From contig JAEXBS010000093.1 in assembly GCA_023393915.1 (NCBI GenBank), forward strand, positions 13,428 to 77,427: a stretch of DNA of 64,000 bases. The letters are read 5' to 3'. Source of the stretch: Bacteroidota bacterium (GTDB taxonomy: Bacteria > Bacteroidota > Bacteroidia > Flavobacteriales > Weeksellaceae). Below, piece after piece: positions 14,917 to 22,790 of this stretch. Position numbers and translations under genes: made by a program. Each line of letters starts with the position of its first letter. Within the stretch, counting starts at the first letter, position 1. Below the pieces are notes generated by a model. That model did not search any database and was not told the DNA's origin. It was given only the letters and a program-made list of their open reading frames with translations.

Positions 14917-16272
14917 ATGAAAAACTACTTGCTTATTCCACTCCTTTGGAGTGGAATTTTATTTGGGGGCCTTTCGGACTCCCTGACTCTTAAAAAGCTC
15001 TCGGATGAAATTCTGGTCAATGGAAAATCCTATGAGGACCTCCGAGAACTCACCAAAGGAATCGGTCATCGACTCAGCGGCAGTGAAGCGTACGAAAAGT
15101 CGGTCGTGTGGGCTCAGAAGAAATTAAAGGAGGCAGGAGCTGAAAAAGTCTACTTGCAGGAAGTAATGGTTCCCCACTGGCAACGAGGAAAAGAATCCTT
15201 AGAAATAAAAAGAGGGAACGGATCTTACAGGCCCGTAAAGATGCTGTCGGTAGGAAATTCTGAAGGTACCGGGGGAAAAGATCTTACGGGACAAATACTT
15301 TTAGTAAAAAGTTTTGAGGAGCTTGAAGCTTTGGAGGATTCCAAAGTAAAAGACAAAGTGGTGTTCTTTAATTTTGAGTGGAACCACGCGCACGTTGAAA
15401 CTTTCAATGCTTACAGTGAGGCCGGTAAGTTTAGAAGATCTGCTGCTAGTGAAGCCGCTAAAAAGGGAGCTAAAGCGGTTATAATTCGTTCGCTCTCCAG
15501 TGCCTTTGATCAGGTGCCTCACACCGGATCCTTAAGCTATACCATGGGAATTAAAAAGATTCCTGCTGTGGCTATTGGTGCCCTATCCGCAGATGAGCTT
15601 GCTCAAGAACTTAAAGAAAATAAAGTTACCGCAAAACTGAACTCTGAGGCTCAAATGCTGGAGGAGAAATTATCTTACAATGTTATTGGAGAAATTGCTG
15701 GATCGACTTCTTCTTCCGTTGTTGTTGTAGCAGGTCACCTCGATTCGTGGGATGTTGGAGAAGGTGCCCATGACGATGGTTCAGGAATTGTTCAAAGTAT
15801 TGAAGTGCTTAGAGCTTTTAAAAACTTGGGAATCAAACCAAGGCATACGATAAGAGTTGTTTGCTATGCCAACGAAGAAAATGGAGTCAGAGGAGGAAAT
15901 GCCTACCTAGAGGAGGTGAAGAAATCGGGCGAAAAGCATCTTTTTGCACTGGAAAGCGATGCAGGAGGATTTACTCCCAGAGGAATTTCTTTAGATATGA
16001 GTGAGGAGAAAATTAAAGAAGTAACAGCGTGGGCTCCCCTATTTCTTCCTTACGGTGCTTATGATTTTTCAAAACGCTACGGAGGAGTTGACATTGGACC
16101 CTTAAAGAAAATAGGAGTTCCATTAGCGGGCCTTGTTCCAGACTCACAACGTTATTTTGATTTGCACCATACAGAGAAAGACGTATTTGAAGCGGTAAAC
16201 CGTAGAGAGCTTCTACTAGGAGCTACCGTGATGGCGCAGCTTATTTATCTTGTCGATCAGCATTGGGACTAG
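14917..16272 (+). CDS. Exported M28-family zinc aminopeptidase/carboxypeptidase
   Basis: A 451-residue secreted metallopeptidase. A hydrophobic N-terminus (MKNYLLIPLLWSGILFGGLS) targets it for export. A PA-type insert covers about residues 110-240, followed by the M28 core. Zinc ligands and catalytic residues are visible as the His and Asp of VVAGHLDSWDVGEGAHDDG (near 273), EE in YANEENGVRGG, Asp in LESDAGGF and the last His in DLHHTEKDVF. The layout is that of the carboxypeptidase Q / aminopeptidase branch. A 50-nt nested stem-loop ends 15 bp before its ATG. Confidence 0.9.
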   Translation: MKNYLLIPLLWSGILFGGLSDSLTLKKLSDEILVNGKSYEDLRELTKGIGHRLSGSEAYEKSVVWAQKKLKEAGAEKVYLQEVMVPHWQRGKESLEIKRGNGSYRPVKMLSVGNSEGTGGKDLTGQILLVKSFEELEALEDSKVKDKVVFFNFEWNHAHVETFNAYSEAGKFRRSAASEAAKKGAKAVIIRSLSSAFDQVPHTGSLSYTMGIKKIPAVAIGALSADELAQELKENKVTAKLNSEAQMLEEKLSYNVIGEIAGSTSSSVVVVAGHLDSWDVGEGAHDDGSGIVQSIEVLRAFKNLGIKPRHTIRVVCYANEENGVRGGNAYLEEVKKSGEKHLFALESDAGGFTPRGISLDMSEEKIKEVTAWAPLFLPYGAYDFSKRYGGVDIGPLKKIGVPLAGLVPDSQRYFDLHHTEKDVFEAVNRRELLLGATVMAQLIYLVDQHWD

Positions 16273-16290
16273 AAGAGCTATAACAAAAAT

Positions 16291-16320
16291 AAAGGGCAGA
16301 TTTTTTAAGATCTGCCCTTT
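16291..16320. terminator. Bidirectional terminator between the M28 and PPIase genes
   Basis: AAAGGGCAGA (16291-16300) pairs with TCTGCCCTTT (16311-16320), with A and T tracts either side, between convergent genes. Confidence 0.8.
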
Positions 16321-16341
16321 TAGTTTATAGTAGAAGAAAGA

Positions 16342-17421
16342 TTACTTCTTTGCTTTTACTAGTTCAACATCGAATAGAAGCCATGCGTTCGGTGGAATTA
16401 CTCCTCCTGCTCCTCTAGCACCGTAACCTAGTTGTGGTGGAATAAGGAAGGTTGCTTTATCTCCTTCGTTAAGAAGTAAAATTCCTTCGTCCCATCCTGA
16501 AATCACCATTCCGTTTCCAACAGGAAATTCGATAGGTTCTCCTCTTTTAAATGAGTTATCGAATTCAATTCCACTAGTCAAACGTCCTGCGTAGTGAACG
16601 GCTACCGTATCTCCTTTTACAGCCTTAGGTCCGTTTCCTTTTTCAGTGATTTTATAGTGAAGTCCAGACTCGGTTACTTCCATTGAGCTTTTAAGTTCTT
16701 CTAAAGCTTTTTCAGCTTCCGCTTTTTGCTTTTCTTCGAAAGACTTATTGCTTTCTTGGATTTTGCCTTTTCCTTCAGTAAACACTTTCTCTCCATCAAA
16801 TTTTTCGTAGGCGTCTCCTTTAGCGAAAATAGTAACTTTTTCAAGTACGATATCTTCCTTTGGACGGTCTTGCGCTCCTTTGTCTACTGCAGCGATCTCA
16901 TCAATAAGTTCGATACCTTGAACCACTTTACCGAAAACAGTGTGTTTTCCATCGAGCCAAGGTGTAGGAATTTGAGTGATAAAGAACTGAGAACCGTTCG
17001 TATTAGGTCCTGAATTCGCCATGGAAAGAATTCCTTTTCCTTCGTGCTTTAGATCGTTTTTCTCGTCGTCAAATTTGTATCCCGGTCCTCCCATTCCGGT
17101 TCCTTGAGGGTCTCCCCCTTGGATCATGAAATCTTCAATTACGCGGTGAAAAATAGTACCGTCGTAAAAAGGTTCTCCTTTTTTCTTCGCGGAATTCTCG
17201 ATTTTACCTTCAGCAAGTCCAACAAAATTGGCTACTGTCACAGGAGATTTTTCCACTTCTAGCTCCACAATTAATGCTCCTTTCGAAGTTTGCATGTGTG
17301 CGTAGAGACCCTCGGAGAGTCCCTCATAAAGTTGCTTGTCTACGTTCATCTTTTTATAAATTGGTGTACAGCCTATAAGGGTAATTAGTCCAAAAAGCCA
17401 TACGATTCTACTTAGTTTCAT
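16342..17421 (-). CDS. Cyclophilin-FKBP fusion peptidyl-prolyl isomerase, lipoprotein
   Basis: A 359-residue lipoprotein (signal ending LITLIGC) carrying two unrelated prolyl-isomerase domains. The cyclophilin domain spans about residues 42-200, with FHRVIEDFMIQGGDPQGTG, SMANSGPNTNGSQFFIT and LDGKHTVFGKV. A charged, probably coiled linker (about 215-250, rich in E and K) leads to an FKBP domain at about 255-357, with VHYAGRLTSGIEFDNSFKRG, GMVISGWDEGI and FLIPPQLGYGARG. Both active sites look complete. It probably folds proteins in the periplasm or at the outer membrane. It is closed by a bidirectional terminator. Confidence 0.93.
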   Translation of the reverse strand: MKLSRIVWLFGLITLIGCTPIYKKMNVDKQLYEGLSEGLYAHMQTSKGALIVELEVEKSPVTVANFVGLAEGKIENSAKKKGEPFYDGTIFHRVIEDFMIQGGDPQGTGMGGPGYKFDDEKNDLKHEGKGILSMANSGPNTNGSQFFITQIPTPWLDGKHTVFGKVVQGIELIDEIAAVDKGAQDRPKEDIVLEKVTIFAKGDAYEKFDGEKVFTEGKGKIQESNKSFEEKQKAEAEKALEELKSSMEVTESGLHYKITEKGNGPKAVKGDTVAVHYAGRLTSGIEFDNSFKRGEPIEFPVGNGMVISGWDEGILLLNEGDKATFLIPPQLGYGARGAGGVIPPNAWLLFDVELVKAKK

Positions 17422-17527
17422 GTCTTTGTTGTAAAAAGGATAATTTTATTTCAGTTCTACTTTTTGAACTATCAATTTAAAATTAACCCCTGCGAAAATA
17501 GTGAATTTTCGTGACATTCTTTTCATC

Positions 17528-17551
17528 AAAAAGCCGGGAAGAACCCGGCTT
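17528..17551 (-). terminator. Terminator of ilvE
   Basis: AAGCCGGG (17531-17538) pairs with CCCGGCTT (17544-17551), with a U-tract on the minus strand from A at 17528-17532, 28 bp past the ilvE stop. Confidence 0.8.
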
Positions 17552-17578
17552 TCTACTTCTTTATTTTTAGTATTCTTT

Positions 17579-18652
17579 TTAGAATTTATTAGCGTAACCT
17601 TCTTCCACTAGAATTCTCCATCCAAAAGAATCTTCTGCCTGATTGGTTTGAATGTCCACTAGGTCTTTCTTAAGAATTTGCGCGTAGCTTTCGGATTCAG
17701 AAAGTACAGGAAGATCTAAGCGCTCCCCATTGTAACCAATTGCACTGAAACTAGAAGTCACAACTGCGGTACCCACTCCCCAAATTTCTTTTAAGCTACC
17801 TTCGTGGTAGGCCTTAATCACGTCTTCTACTAGTACATCACCTACAACGGTTTTGTATCCTCTTTTTTCTGCGAGTTTAAGAAAGCTATCACGAGTTACC
17901 CCGTCTAGAATTTTCTCTGAAGTTGCTGGCGTATAAATGGTATCATTAATACGAACAAAAACGTTCATTGTTCCACTCTCTTCGAATTTGGTGTGCGTTG
18001 CATCGTCGGTCCAAATGATTTGTTCGTAGCCTTCTTCAATGGCTAACTGCGTAGGATAAAAAGAAGCGGCATAATTACCTGCTGCTTTTGCAAATCCCAC
18101 CCCTCCATTGGCTGCGCGTGAGTAGTGATCAGAAATTTTTACAGCAACCGGTGCAGTATAGTAGCTCTTGGCTGGAGAAGCAACAATAGCAAACATATAC
18201 TTATTGGACCTTCTTGCTTTTAGTCCTTCTTCTGTAGCAAAGATGAGTGGACGGATGTAAAGTGATTTACCTTCTCCGTGAGGGATCCAAGCGCGGTCAA
18301 TATCCAAAAGAACTTTTAGCCCCTCCATGAACATCTCTTCCGTCACTTCTGGCATAGCCAAACGCTTAGCGGATTTGTTAATTCTTTCAAAGTTTTTTTC
18401 AGGACGGAATATAAAGATTTGATCCTTTTCATCCCTGTACGCCTTCATTCCCTCAAAGCAGGCCTGACCGTAATTGAAAGTCATATTGGCTGGAGTGAAA
18501 TTAAGCGGTCCATAAGGCATGAGTTTAACCTCTCCCCAAGCACCGTTCTCGTATTCACAAACCACCATATGGTCTATGAAGTGATCACCGAACTCGTAAT
18601 TCTTTGAATCGAATTTTTCGATGTTTGAATGGGTTGTTTTTTGGATTATCAT
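17579..18652 (-). CDS. ilvE: Branched-chain amino acid aminotransferase
   Basis: A 357-residue fold-type IV PLP enzyme interconverting leucine, isoleucine and valine with their 2-oxoacids. It is the large (eukaryote-like, BCAT2-type) form: FNYGQACFEGMKAYRDEKD near residue 57, YIRPLIFATEEGLKARRSNKY, and the PLP lysine in GFAKAAGNYAASFYPT near residue 187. The closing FEESGTMNVFVRI and GVTRDSFLKLA blocks bind the cofactor. It is read divergently from mnmD from an overlapping core promoter and has its own terminator. The 2-oxoacids it forms are substrates for the E1 and Lpd enzymes encoded at 51.5-55.9 kb, if those belong to the branched-chain complex. Confidence 0.95.
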   Translation of the reverse strand: MIIQKTTHSNIEKFDSKNYEFGDHFIDHMVVCEYENGAWGEVKLMPYGPLNFTPANMTFNYGQACFEGMKAYRDEKDQIFIFRPEKNFERINKSAKRLAMPEVTEEMFMEGLKVLLDIDRAWIPHGEGKSLYIRPLIFATEEGLKARRSNKYMFAIVASPAKSYYTAPVAVKISDHYSRAANGGVGFAKAAGNYAASFYPTQLAIEEGYEQIIWTDDATHTKFEESGTMNVFVRINDTIYTPATSEKILDGVTRDSFLKLAEKRGYKTVVGDVLVEDVIKAYHEGSLKEIWGVGTAVVTSSFSAIGYNGERLDLPVLSESESYAQILKKDLVDIQTNQAEDSFGWRILVEEGYANKF

Positions 18653-18714
18653 TTTTTTAAAAATTTATTAAAATTTTAGGTAGTATTTAATTTTATAAAT
18701 ATAAAAATTAATTT

Positions 18715-18722
18715 TAAATTTG
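18715..18722 (+). promoter_or_regulatory. -7 promoter box of mnmD
   Basis: TAAATTTG matches TAnnTTTG and ends 12 bp before the mnmD ATG, so the leader would be very short. One base separates it from the opposing ilvE box. Confidence 0.5.
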
Positions 18723-18723
18723 A

Positions 18724-18731
18724 CAAATATA
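18724..18731 (-). promoter_or_regulatory. -7 promoter box of ilvE
   Basis: On the minus strand TATATTTG, an exact TAnnTTTG match, lies 71 bp upstream of the ilvE start, back to back with the mnmD box. Confidence 0.5.
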
Positions 18732-18734
18732 CTT

Positions 18735-19421
18735 ATGGAAAGAGAAATAAAAACCACGAATGACGGAAGTAAAACTTTGTTTATCAAAGATTTAAATGAG
18801 GGTTACCATTCCGGTCACGGAGCCTTGCAGGAAGCGAAACACGTTTTTATTGATAATGGACTAAAACTTATAGATAATTCAAATATCAATATTTTAGAAC
18901 TCGGTTTTGGTACAGGTTTAAATGTTTTAGTAACAATTGATGAATTTTTAAAAACTGACAAATATCATAGAATTCATTATTATTCTGTGGAAAAATACCC
19001 AGTTACAAGTGAAGAAATAGCTTCTCTAGAATACGCTAAGCTCTTTAAAGAGACTGGAATGGAGGAAATTTTTACTAGGATGCATGCTGCTGCGTGGAAC
19101 GAGGCCATTGAACTCATTCCAGGTTTTTTCCTCACTAAAGTACTAGGAGATTTTAATTCTCTAAGTTCTTATTCCATTCCTCAAGTAGACCTAGTGTATT
19201 TTGATTGTTTTGGCGCAAGAGTTCAACCCGATCTCTGGGAACTCCCCTTGCTTGAGCAAGTAGAATCTAAAATGAGTCCCAATGCCTTATTTACTACCTA
19301 TGCCTCAAAAGGAAGTCTTAGGAGAAACCTAGAAAGTTTAGGGTTAAGCGTAACAAAAAGACCAGGGCCTCCGGGAAAAAGAGAAATGATCACAGCCGAG
19401 AAAAGTGAAACGATAAACTAA
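18735..19421 (+). CDS. mnmD: tRNA (5-methylaminomethyl-2-thiouridine)(34)-methyltransferase MnmD
   Basis: A 228-residue stand-alone version of the methyltransferase half of MnmC, completing mnm5s2U at the tRNA wobble position. The SAM motif ILELGFGTGLNVLVT is near residue 54. The start (TNDGSKTLFIKDLNEGYHSGHGALQEAKHVF, read across two blocks) and the end (GPPGKREMITAEK) are typical of MnmD. The ATG at 18735 is preferred to a TTG five codons earlier, which overlaps the promoter boxes. The oxidase half (MnmC2) is not fused here, as is usual in this phylum. The NUDIX gene starts 5 bp downstream. Confidence 0.9.
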   Translation: MEREIKTTNDGSKTLFIKDLNEGYHSGHGALQEAKHVFIDNGLKLIDNSNINILELGFGTGLNVLVTIDEFLKTDKYHRIHYYSVEKYPVTSEEIASLEYAKLFKETGMEEIFTRMHAAAWNEAIELIPGFFLTKVLGDFNSLSSYSIPQVDLVYFDCFGARVQPDLWELPLLEQVESKMSPNALFTTYASKGSLRRNLESLGLSVTKRPGPPGKREMITAEKSETIN

Positions 19422-19426
19422 ATTCT

Positions 19427-19840
19427 ATGAGACCTAGTTTTAATGTAAGAGTCTACGGACTGTGTTTTTATGGGGAAAAATTTCTGGCTCTTAAAGAAAT
19501 GTATGCGGGAACTGAGCTTTTAAAACTACCAGGAGGAGGACTGGAATTTGGTGAGGGACTCATCGAGTGCCTAGAGCGAGAAATGAAGGAAGAGCTCAAT
19601 TTAGAGATTCATTCTACTGAGCATTTTTATACCCAAGAAGGTTTTGTGGTTTCTCGATTCAATGAGAAAGAACAGCTATTGACCATTTACTACCGGTGTG
19701 AAATCTCTAATCCTAAGGACTTGAAAATACTTGAACCTTCGATTCAAGAAGTTTTGTGGATCGATCCACAAAAAAGGAACCCTTTCGAGCTCCCTATTGA
19801 TATCATTGTTTTTGACCTGCTACAGAAATCACTGTTATAA
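19427..19840 (+). CDS. NUDIX hydrolase
   Basis: A 137-residue pyrophosphohydrolase. The NUDIX box is complete at about residues 36-58: GGLEFGEGLIECLEREMKEE continues into LNLEI, fitting G-x5-E-x7-RE-x2-EE. The substrate cannot be told; the sequence lacks extra domains. It follows mnmD by 5 bp and is probably co-transcribed. Its end overlaps the convergent S1/P1 nuclease gene by 6 bp. Confidence 0.88.
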   Translation: MRPSFNVRVYGLCFYGEKFLALKEMYAGTELLKLPGGGLEFGEGLIECLEREMKEELNLEIHSTEHFYTQEGFVVSRFNEKEQLLTIYYRCEISNPKDLKILEPSIQEVLWIDPQKRNPFELPIDIIVFDLLQKSLL

Positions 19841-20632
19841 AGTTTCGTTTAGTACTTTGGCTAAATAAAGGCCGCCTTCAAAAAGTTGCTTTTCTAGAAG
19901 CCCATTGAAGCGGTAGAGGTAACCGTAAGAGTAGTTTTGATCTGGTTTCGTGTAGGCGTAAATCTCGTTTGCTGCCTGATGGGAAGCAAAAAAGCGCTCT
20001 TCTAAATTAACTCCTTTCATCCACTGTTTTTTCTCTCTTCTCTTTAAGGTATCAAGAACATCGGCGTACTCCGTATAAGAATACATATTAGCATCGATAA
20101 GTTTAGAATCCCAAAGTGAGTGCAAGTTGGTGTTTTGTCCAAAGTACTTCATGCGAACTTTGTTTCCCCCTAGATCTTCTGCTCTACCGGCATGCATGGG
20201 CTGCGCTAAATCGCCTACCAAGTGAATTAGAAAACGTAAATTAATTTGCTTTTGCTCTAAAGTAAGATCCCCTTTTTTTAGTTCGGTAGTAATTCTTTTA
20301 ATCTCAGAATAAAGGTTGGGTCCTTTCTCAGCTTTTAGGGCGTGAGAAAACTCTTGAAAATTGGAATGGGGATCGATATTAACGTAATGCCAAACATCGG
20401 CATGTTTCCAAACTCCGGTCGTATCACTTTTTATAAAGTCAGGCCAATTGGCCCAGTACGCCAATTTTTGCTTGCCGATTAACTTTTTTAGTTTTGCTTT
20501 TGTGGAGCAATTTAAGTTCCTTTCTGCCACTTCGGCAATTACTCTGTGCCCCGTAGTCCCCCAGGCCAAAGCCCACTCAAAGGAAAGAAAAAAGGCGAAA
20601 ACGACAAGTTTAGAGAAGAATTTTACAGTCAT
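19835..20632 (-). CDS. S1/P1-type zinc nuclease, exported
   Basis: A 265-residue secreted nuclease for single-stranded nucleic acids. Signal cleavage after FEWALA would leave an N-terminal Trp (WGTTGHRVIAEVA), which in this family binds zinc through its amino group. Other ligands are visible in WHYVNIDPH, LIHLVGDLAQPMHAG and HSLWDSKLID. Length and motif order are normal. Its start codon overlaps the stop of the DUF4294 gene by one base (TAATG), suggesting translational coupling. Likely used for phosphate and nucleotide scavenging in the periplasm or medium. Confidence 0.92.
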   Translation of the reverse strand: MTVKFFSKLVVFAFFLSFEWALAWGTTGHRVIAEVAERNLNCSTKAKLKKLIGKQKLAYWANWPDFIKSDTTGVWKHADVWHYVNIDPHSNFQEFSHALKAEKGPNLYSEIKRITTELKKGDLTLEQKQINLRFLIHLVGDLAQPMHAGRAEDLGGNKVRMKYFGQNTNLHSLWDSKLIDANMYSYTEYADVLDTLKRREKKQWMKGVNLEERFFASHQAANEIYAYTKPDQNYSYGYLYRFNGLLEKQLFEGGLYLAKVLNETL

Positions 20633-21333
20633 TATTTTTTTATTTTAAAATCTCGGTACCCAGGATACGGCTGCAAATATCCGACATTCCAATTACTCTG
20701 CAAAAGAGATTCTACAAATTCATCATCCCGATATTTATAAGGATTGTATTCCTTTTTTAATTCAATATCCGCGGCGTTTCCTTTGACGTTCCACCAAAAG
20801 GCGCTCCATCCCCCTCTTAAGTCTTTAATGATTTCATAGACGTTCTTCCCGGTAGCGCGGTGCATAAGTTTTGCGAAAACTTGACCTTCTGAAGTGGTGA
20901 GATTTCTTAACTGCTCTTCGTACTTTTCCGCAAGCTCTGCTTGCTTTTCTCTTGAAAACTGTCTTCTCTCGTTAGGTTTCATTTTATCTAACGATTCGTT
21001 AAGATCTCGGTATTGCTGTAAAGCCGTAAGAAATAAAGGATAGACTCGATTGAGTTTTTTGTTTAAAAAGAAATAATAATTTCGATCGAGCTCGTTATTG
21101 AAATGAGGTTTTTTCTGTAGAATGAGCTCGTCCATAACCACTACGGTCTCTCCATCGATCTCGTATATTTTGGCTTTCTGTCTTTCATCGTAGTAGTAAC
21201 GATTTCCGTACTCGTCCACCTGGATTTTATCCTGAGGAAACTTCGATAACGGTATCGCTATAGTGTCGTTCTGTGCCTTAAGCCCGAATCCTAAAAACAA
21301 TAGAATAAGCGTGGCTAATTTTAATATTTTCAT
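20632..21333 (-). CDS. DUF4294 family exported protein
   Basis: A 233-residue protein with a signal peptide (MKILKLATLILLFLGFGLKA). The central block ELDRNYYFFLNKKLNRVYPL, the basic helical stretch ERRQFSREKQAELAEKYEEQ and the ending LIHRATGKNVYEI-like segment (here LMHRATGKNVYEI) fit the DUF4294 family of Bacteroidota, as I recall it. Function unknown. It overlaps the S1/P1 nuclease gene by one base, so the two are made together. A perfect 9-bp inverted repeat lies 21 bp upstream of its start. Confidence 0.78.
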   Translation of the reverse strand: MKILKLATLILLFLGFGLKAQNDTIAIPLSKFPQDKIQVDEYGNRYYYDERQKAKIYEIDGETVVVMDELILQKKPHFNNELDRNYYFFLNKKLNRVYPLFLTALQQYRDLNESLDKMKPNERRQFSREKQAELAEKYEEQLRNLTTSEGQVFAKLMHRATGKNVYEIIKDLRGGWSAFWWNVKGNAADIELKKEYNPYKYRDDEFVESLLQSNWNVGYLQPYPGYRDFKIKK

Positions 21334-21353
21334 TTATATTTCTCCCGTATAAT

Positions 21354-21385
21354 TAACGGAACAAATTACAAAAATCGTTCCGTTA
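21354..21385. repeat. Perfect 9-bp inverted repeat upstream of the DUF4294 gene
   Basis: TAACGGAAC (21354-21362) and GTTCCGTTA (21377-21385) are separated by 14 bp, and five T follow on the plus strand. No plus-strand gene ends here, so an operator or leader structure for the minus-strand gene is more likely than a terminator. Confidence 0.55.
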
Positions 21386-21567
21386 TTTTTCAGTTTTTAT
21401 TGAAGATTTAGCAGGATTTTCTCAAGGTAATATCAGATGCATAAAGGAGTCACGAAGATGAATTGCTGAAGATAATTGTTAAGCATAAGGCTACTGTTTT
21501 TTTTTACTCTACTATCAAATTTCAACCCTCACTCTATAAAGAGCAAATGAAATTATAAAATGAAAAA

Positions 21568-21599
21568 TTTGAATGGTCTTATTAATTGCCGTAAATTTG
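21568..21599 (+). promoter_or_regulatory. Promoter of the M42 peptidase-rpe operon
   Basis: TTTG at 21568-21571, a 20-bp spacer and TAAATTTG at 21592-21599 form a complete Bacteroidota promoter. The leader would be about 80 nt. Confidence 0.6.
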
Positions 21600-21685
21600 A
21601 GTTCGAGTTAAATAAAGCACTTTTCTAGTTGTTTTACCACTCTTTATTAGAGACAAAATTCTTAGTAATTTAATACAAATAGCAA

Positions 21686-22768
21686 ATGAAGTTTGATAAA
21701 AAATCGATGAAGTTTTTGGAAGAATATTTAAACACTTCTTCCCCTACGGGTTACGAACACAATGGTCAAGCCTTGTGGATGGATTACATTAAACCTTATG
21801 TAGATAAAATTGAAGTAGATTCTTACGGTACATGTTACGGTATAGTCAATCCCAACGCAGATTTTAAGGTCGTTATAGAAGCTCATGCGGATGAAATTTC
21901 TTGGTACGTCAATTACATCACCGACGATGGTCTGATTTACGTTATTCGTAACGGAGGATCCGATCAAATGATTGCACCCTCAAAAGTGGTGAATATCCAT
22001 GGAGAAAAAGGTGTAGTTCAAGGCGTATTTGGTTGGCCGGCGATCCATACCCGTGGAGTGAATTCCAATGAACCCGTTCCTAAATTAGAGAATATATTCA
22101 TTGACTGCGGAGCGACTTCTAAAAAAGAAGTAGAAGAATTAGGAATTCATGTAGGGTGTATGATTACTTATCCCGATCCTTTCTTCGAGCTTAACGACCG
22201 TTATTTTGTATGCCGAGCACTGGACAATAGAATCGGAGGATTTATGATTGCGCAAGTAGCTAAGCTTCTAAAAGAAAGAAAAAAAGAACTTCCTTTCGGA
22301 CTTTATATCGTGAATTCTGTGCAAGAAGAAGTTGGACTTTACGGAGCCGATATGATTGCAGATAGTATTAAGCCTCAAGTGGCTATTGTAACCGACGTTA
22401 CGCACGACACCACTACCCCTATGATTGAAAAGAAAAAAGAGGGAGAAGTTAAATGCGGAGAAGGTCCAGTGGTTTTTTATGCTCCTAGTGTCCATCACAA
22501 CTTAAGAGAAATCATCCTAGAGGCAGCTAAAGAGAAGAAAATCCCTTACCAAAGAGCTGCAGCCAGTAGAGCGACAGGCACGGATACCGATGCTTTCGCC
22601 CACTCTAACGGAGGTGTTCCAAGCGCCCTAATTTCTCTTCCGCTTCGCTATATGCATACGACCGTAGAAATGGTAAGCAAAAAGGATGTAGCCCACTTAA
22701 CCGAGCTTATCTACGAGACTTTACTAAAGATTACACCGAAGACCAATTTCAAATACCATAAATCCTAA
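21686..22768 (+). CDS. M42 family glutamyl/deblocking aminopeptidase
   Basis: A 360-residue cytoplasmic metal-dependent aminopeptidase (FrvX/PepA-like), probably a dodecameric tetrahedral enzyme. The metal ligands and catalytic acids are visible: His in VIEAHADEISWYV, Asp in CRALDNRIGGFM, EE in VNSVQEEVGLYGAD, Asp in VTDVTHDTTTP and the last His in YMHTTVEMVSKKDV. Start SSPTGYEHNGQALW is typical. It should trim N-terminal residues from peptides. It heads a short operon with rpe, 22 bp downstream, driven by a clear promoter. Confidence 0.93.
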   Translation: MKFDKKSMKFLEEYLNTSSPTGYEHNGQALWMDYIKPYVDKIEVDSYGTCYGIVNPNADFKVVIEAHADEISWYVNYITDDGLIYVIRNGGSDQMIAPSKVVNIHGEKGVVQGVFGWPAIHTRGVNSNEPVPKLENIFIDCGATSKKEVEELGIHVGCMITYPDPFFELNDRYFVCRALDNRIGGFMIAQVAKLLKERKKELPFGLYIVNSVQEEVGLYGADMIADSIKPQVAIVTDVTHDTTTPMIEKKKEGEVKCGEGPVVFYAPSVHHNLREIILEAAKEKKIPYQRAAASRATGTDTDAFAHSNGGVPSALISLPLRYMHTTVEMVSKKDVAHLTELIYETLLKITPKTNFKYHKS

Positions 22769-22790
22769 GCAAACTTAGAAATCTAAAAAA

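Larger units (their letters stand above)
21334..21685. other. 352-bp divergent intergenic region before the M42 peptidase gene
   Basis: AT-rich region between the divergent DUF4294 and M42 peptidase genes. It contains a perfect inverted repeat (21354-21362 with 21377-21385) and a full promoter for the M42 gene (21568-21599). The middle part (21390-21560) has a T-tract near 21500 but no gene that I can support. Confidence 0.6.
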
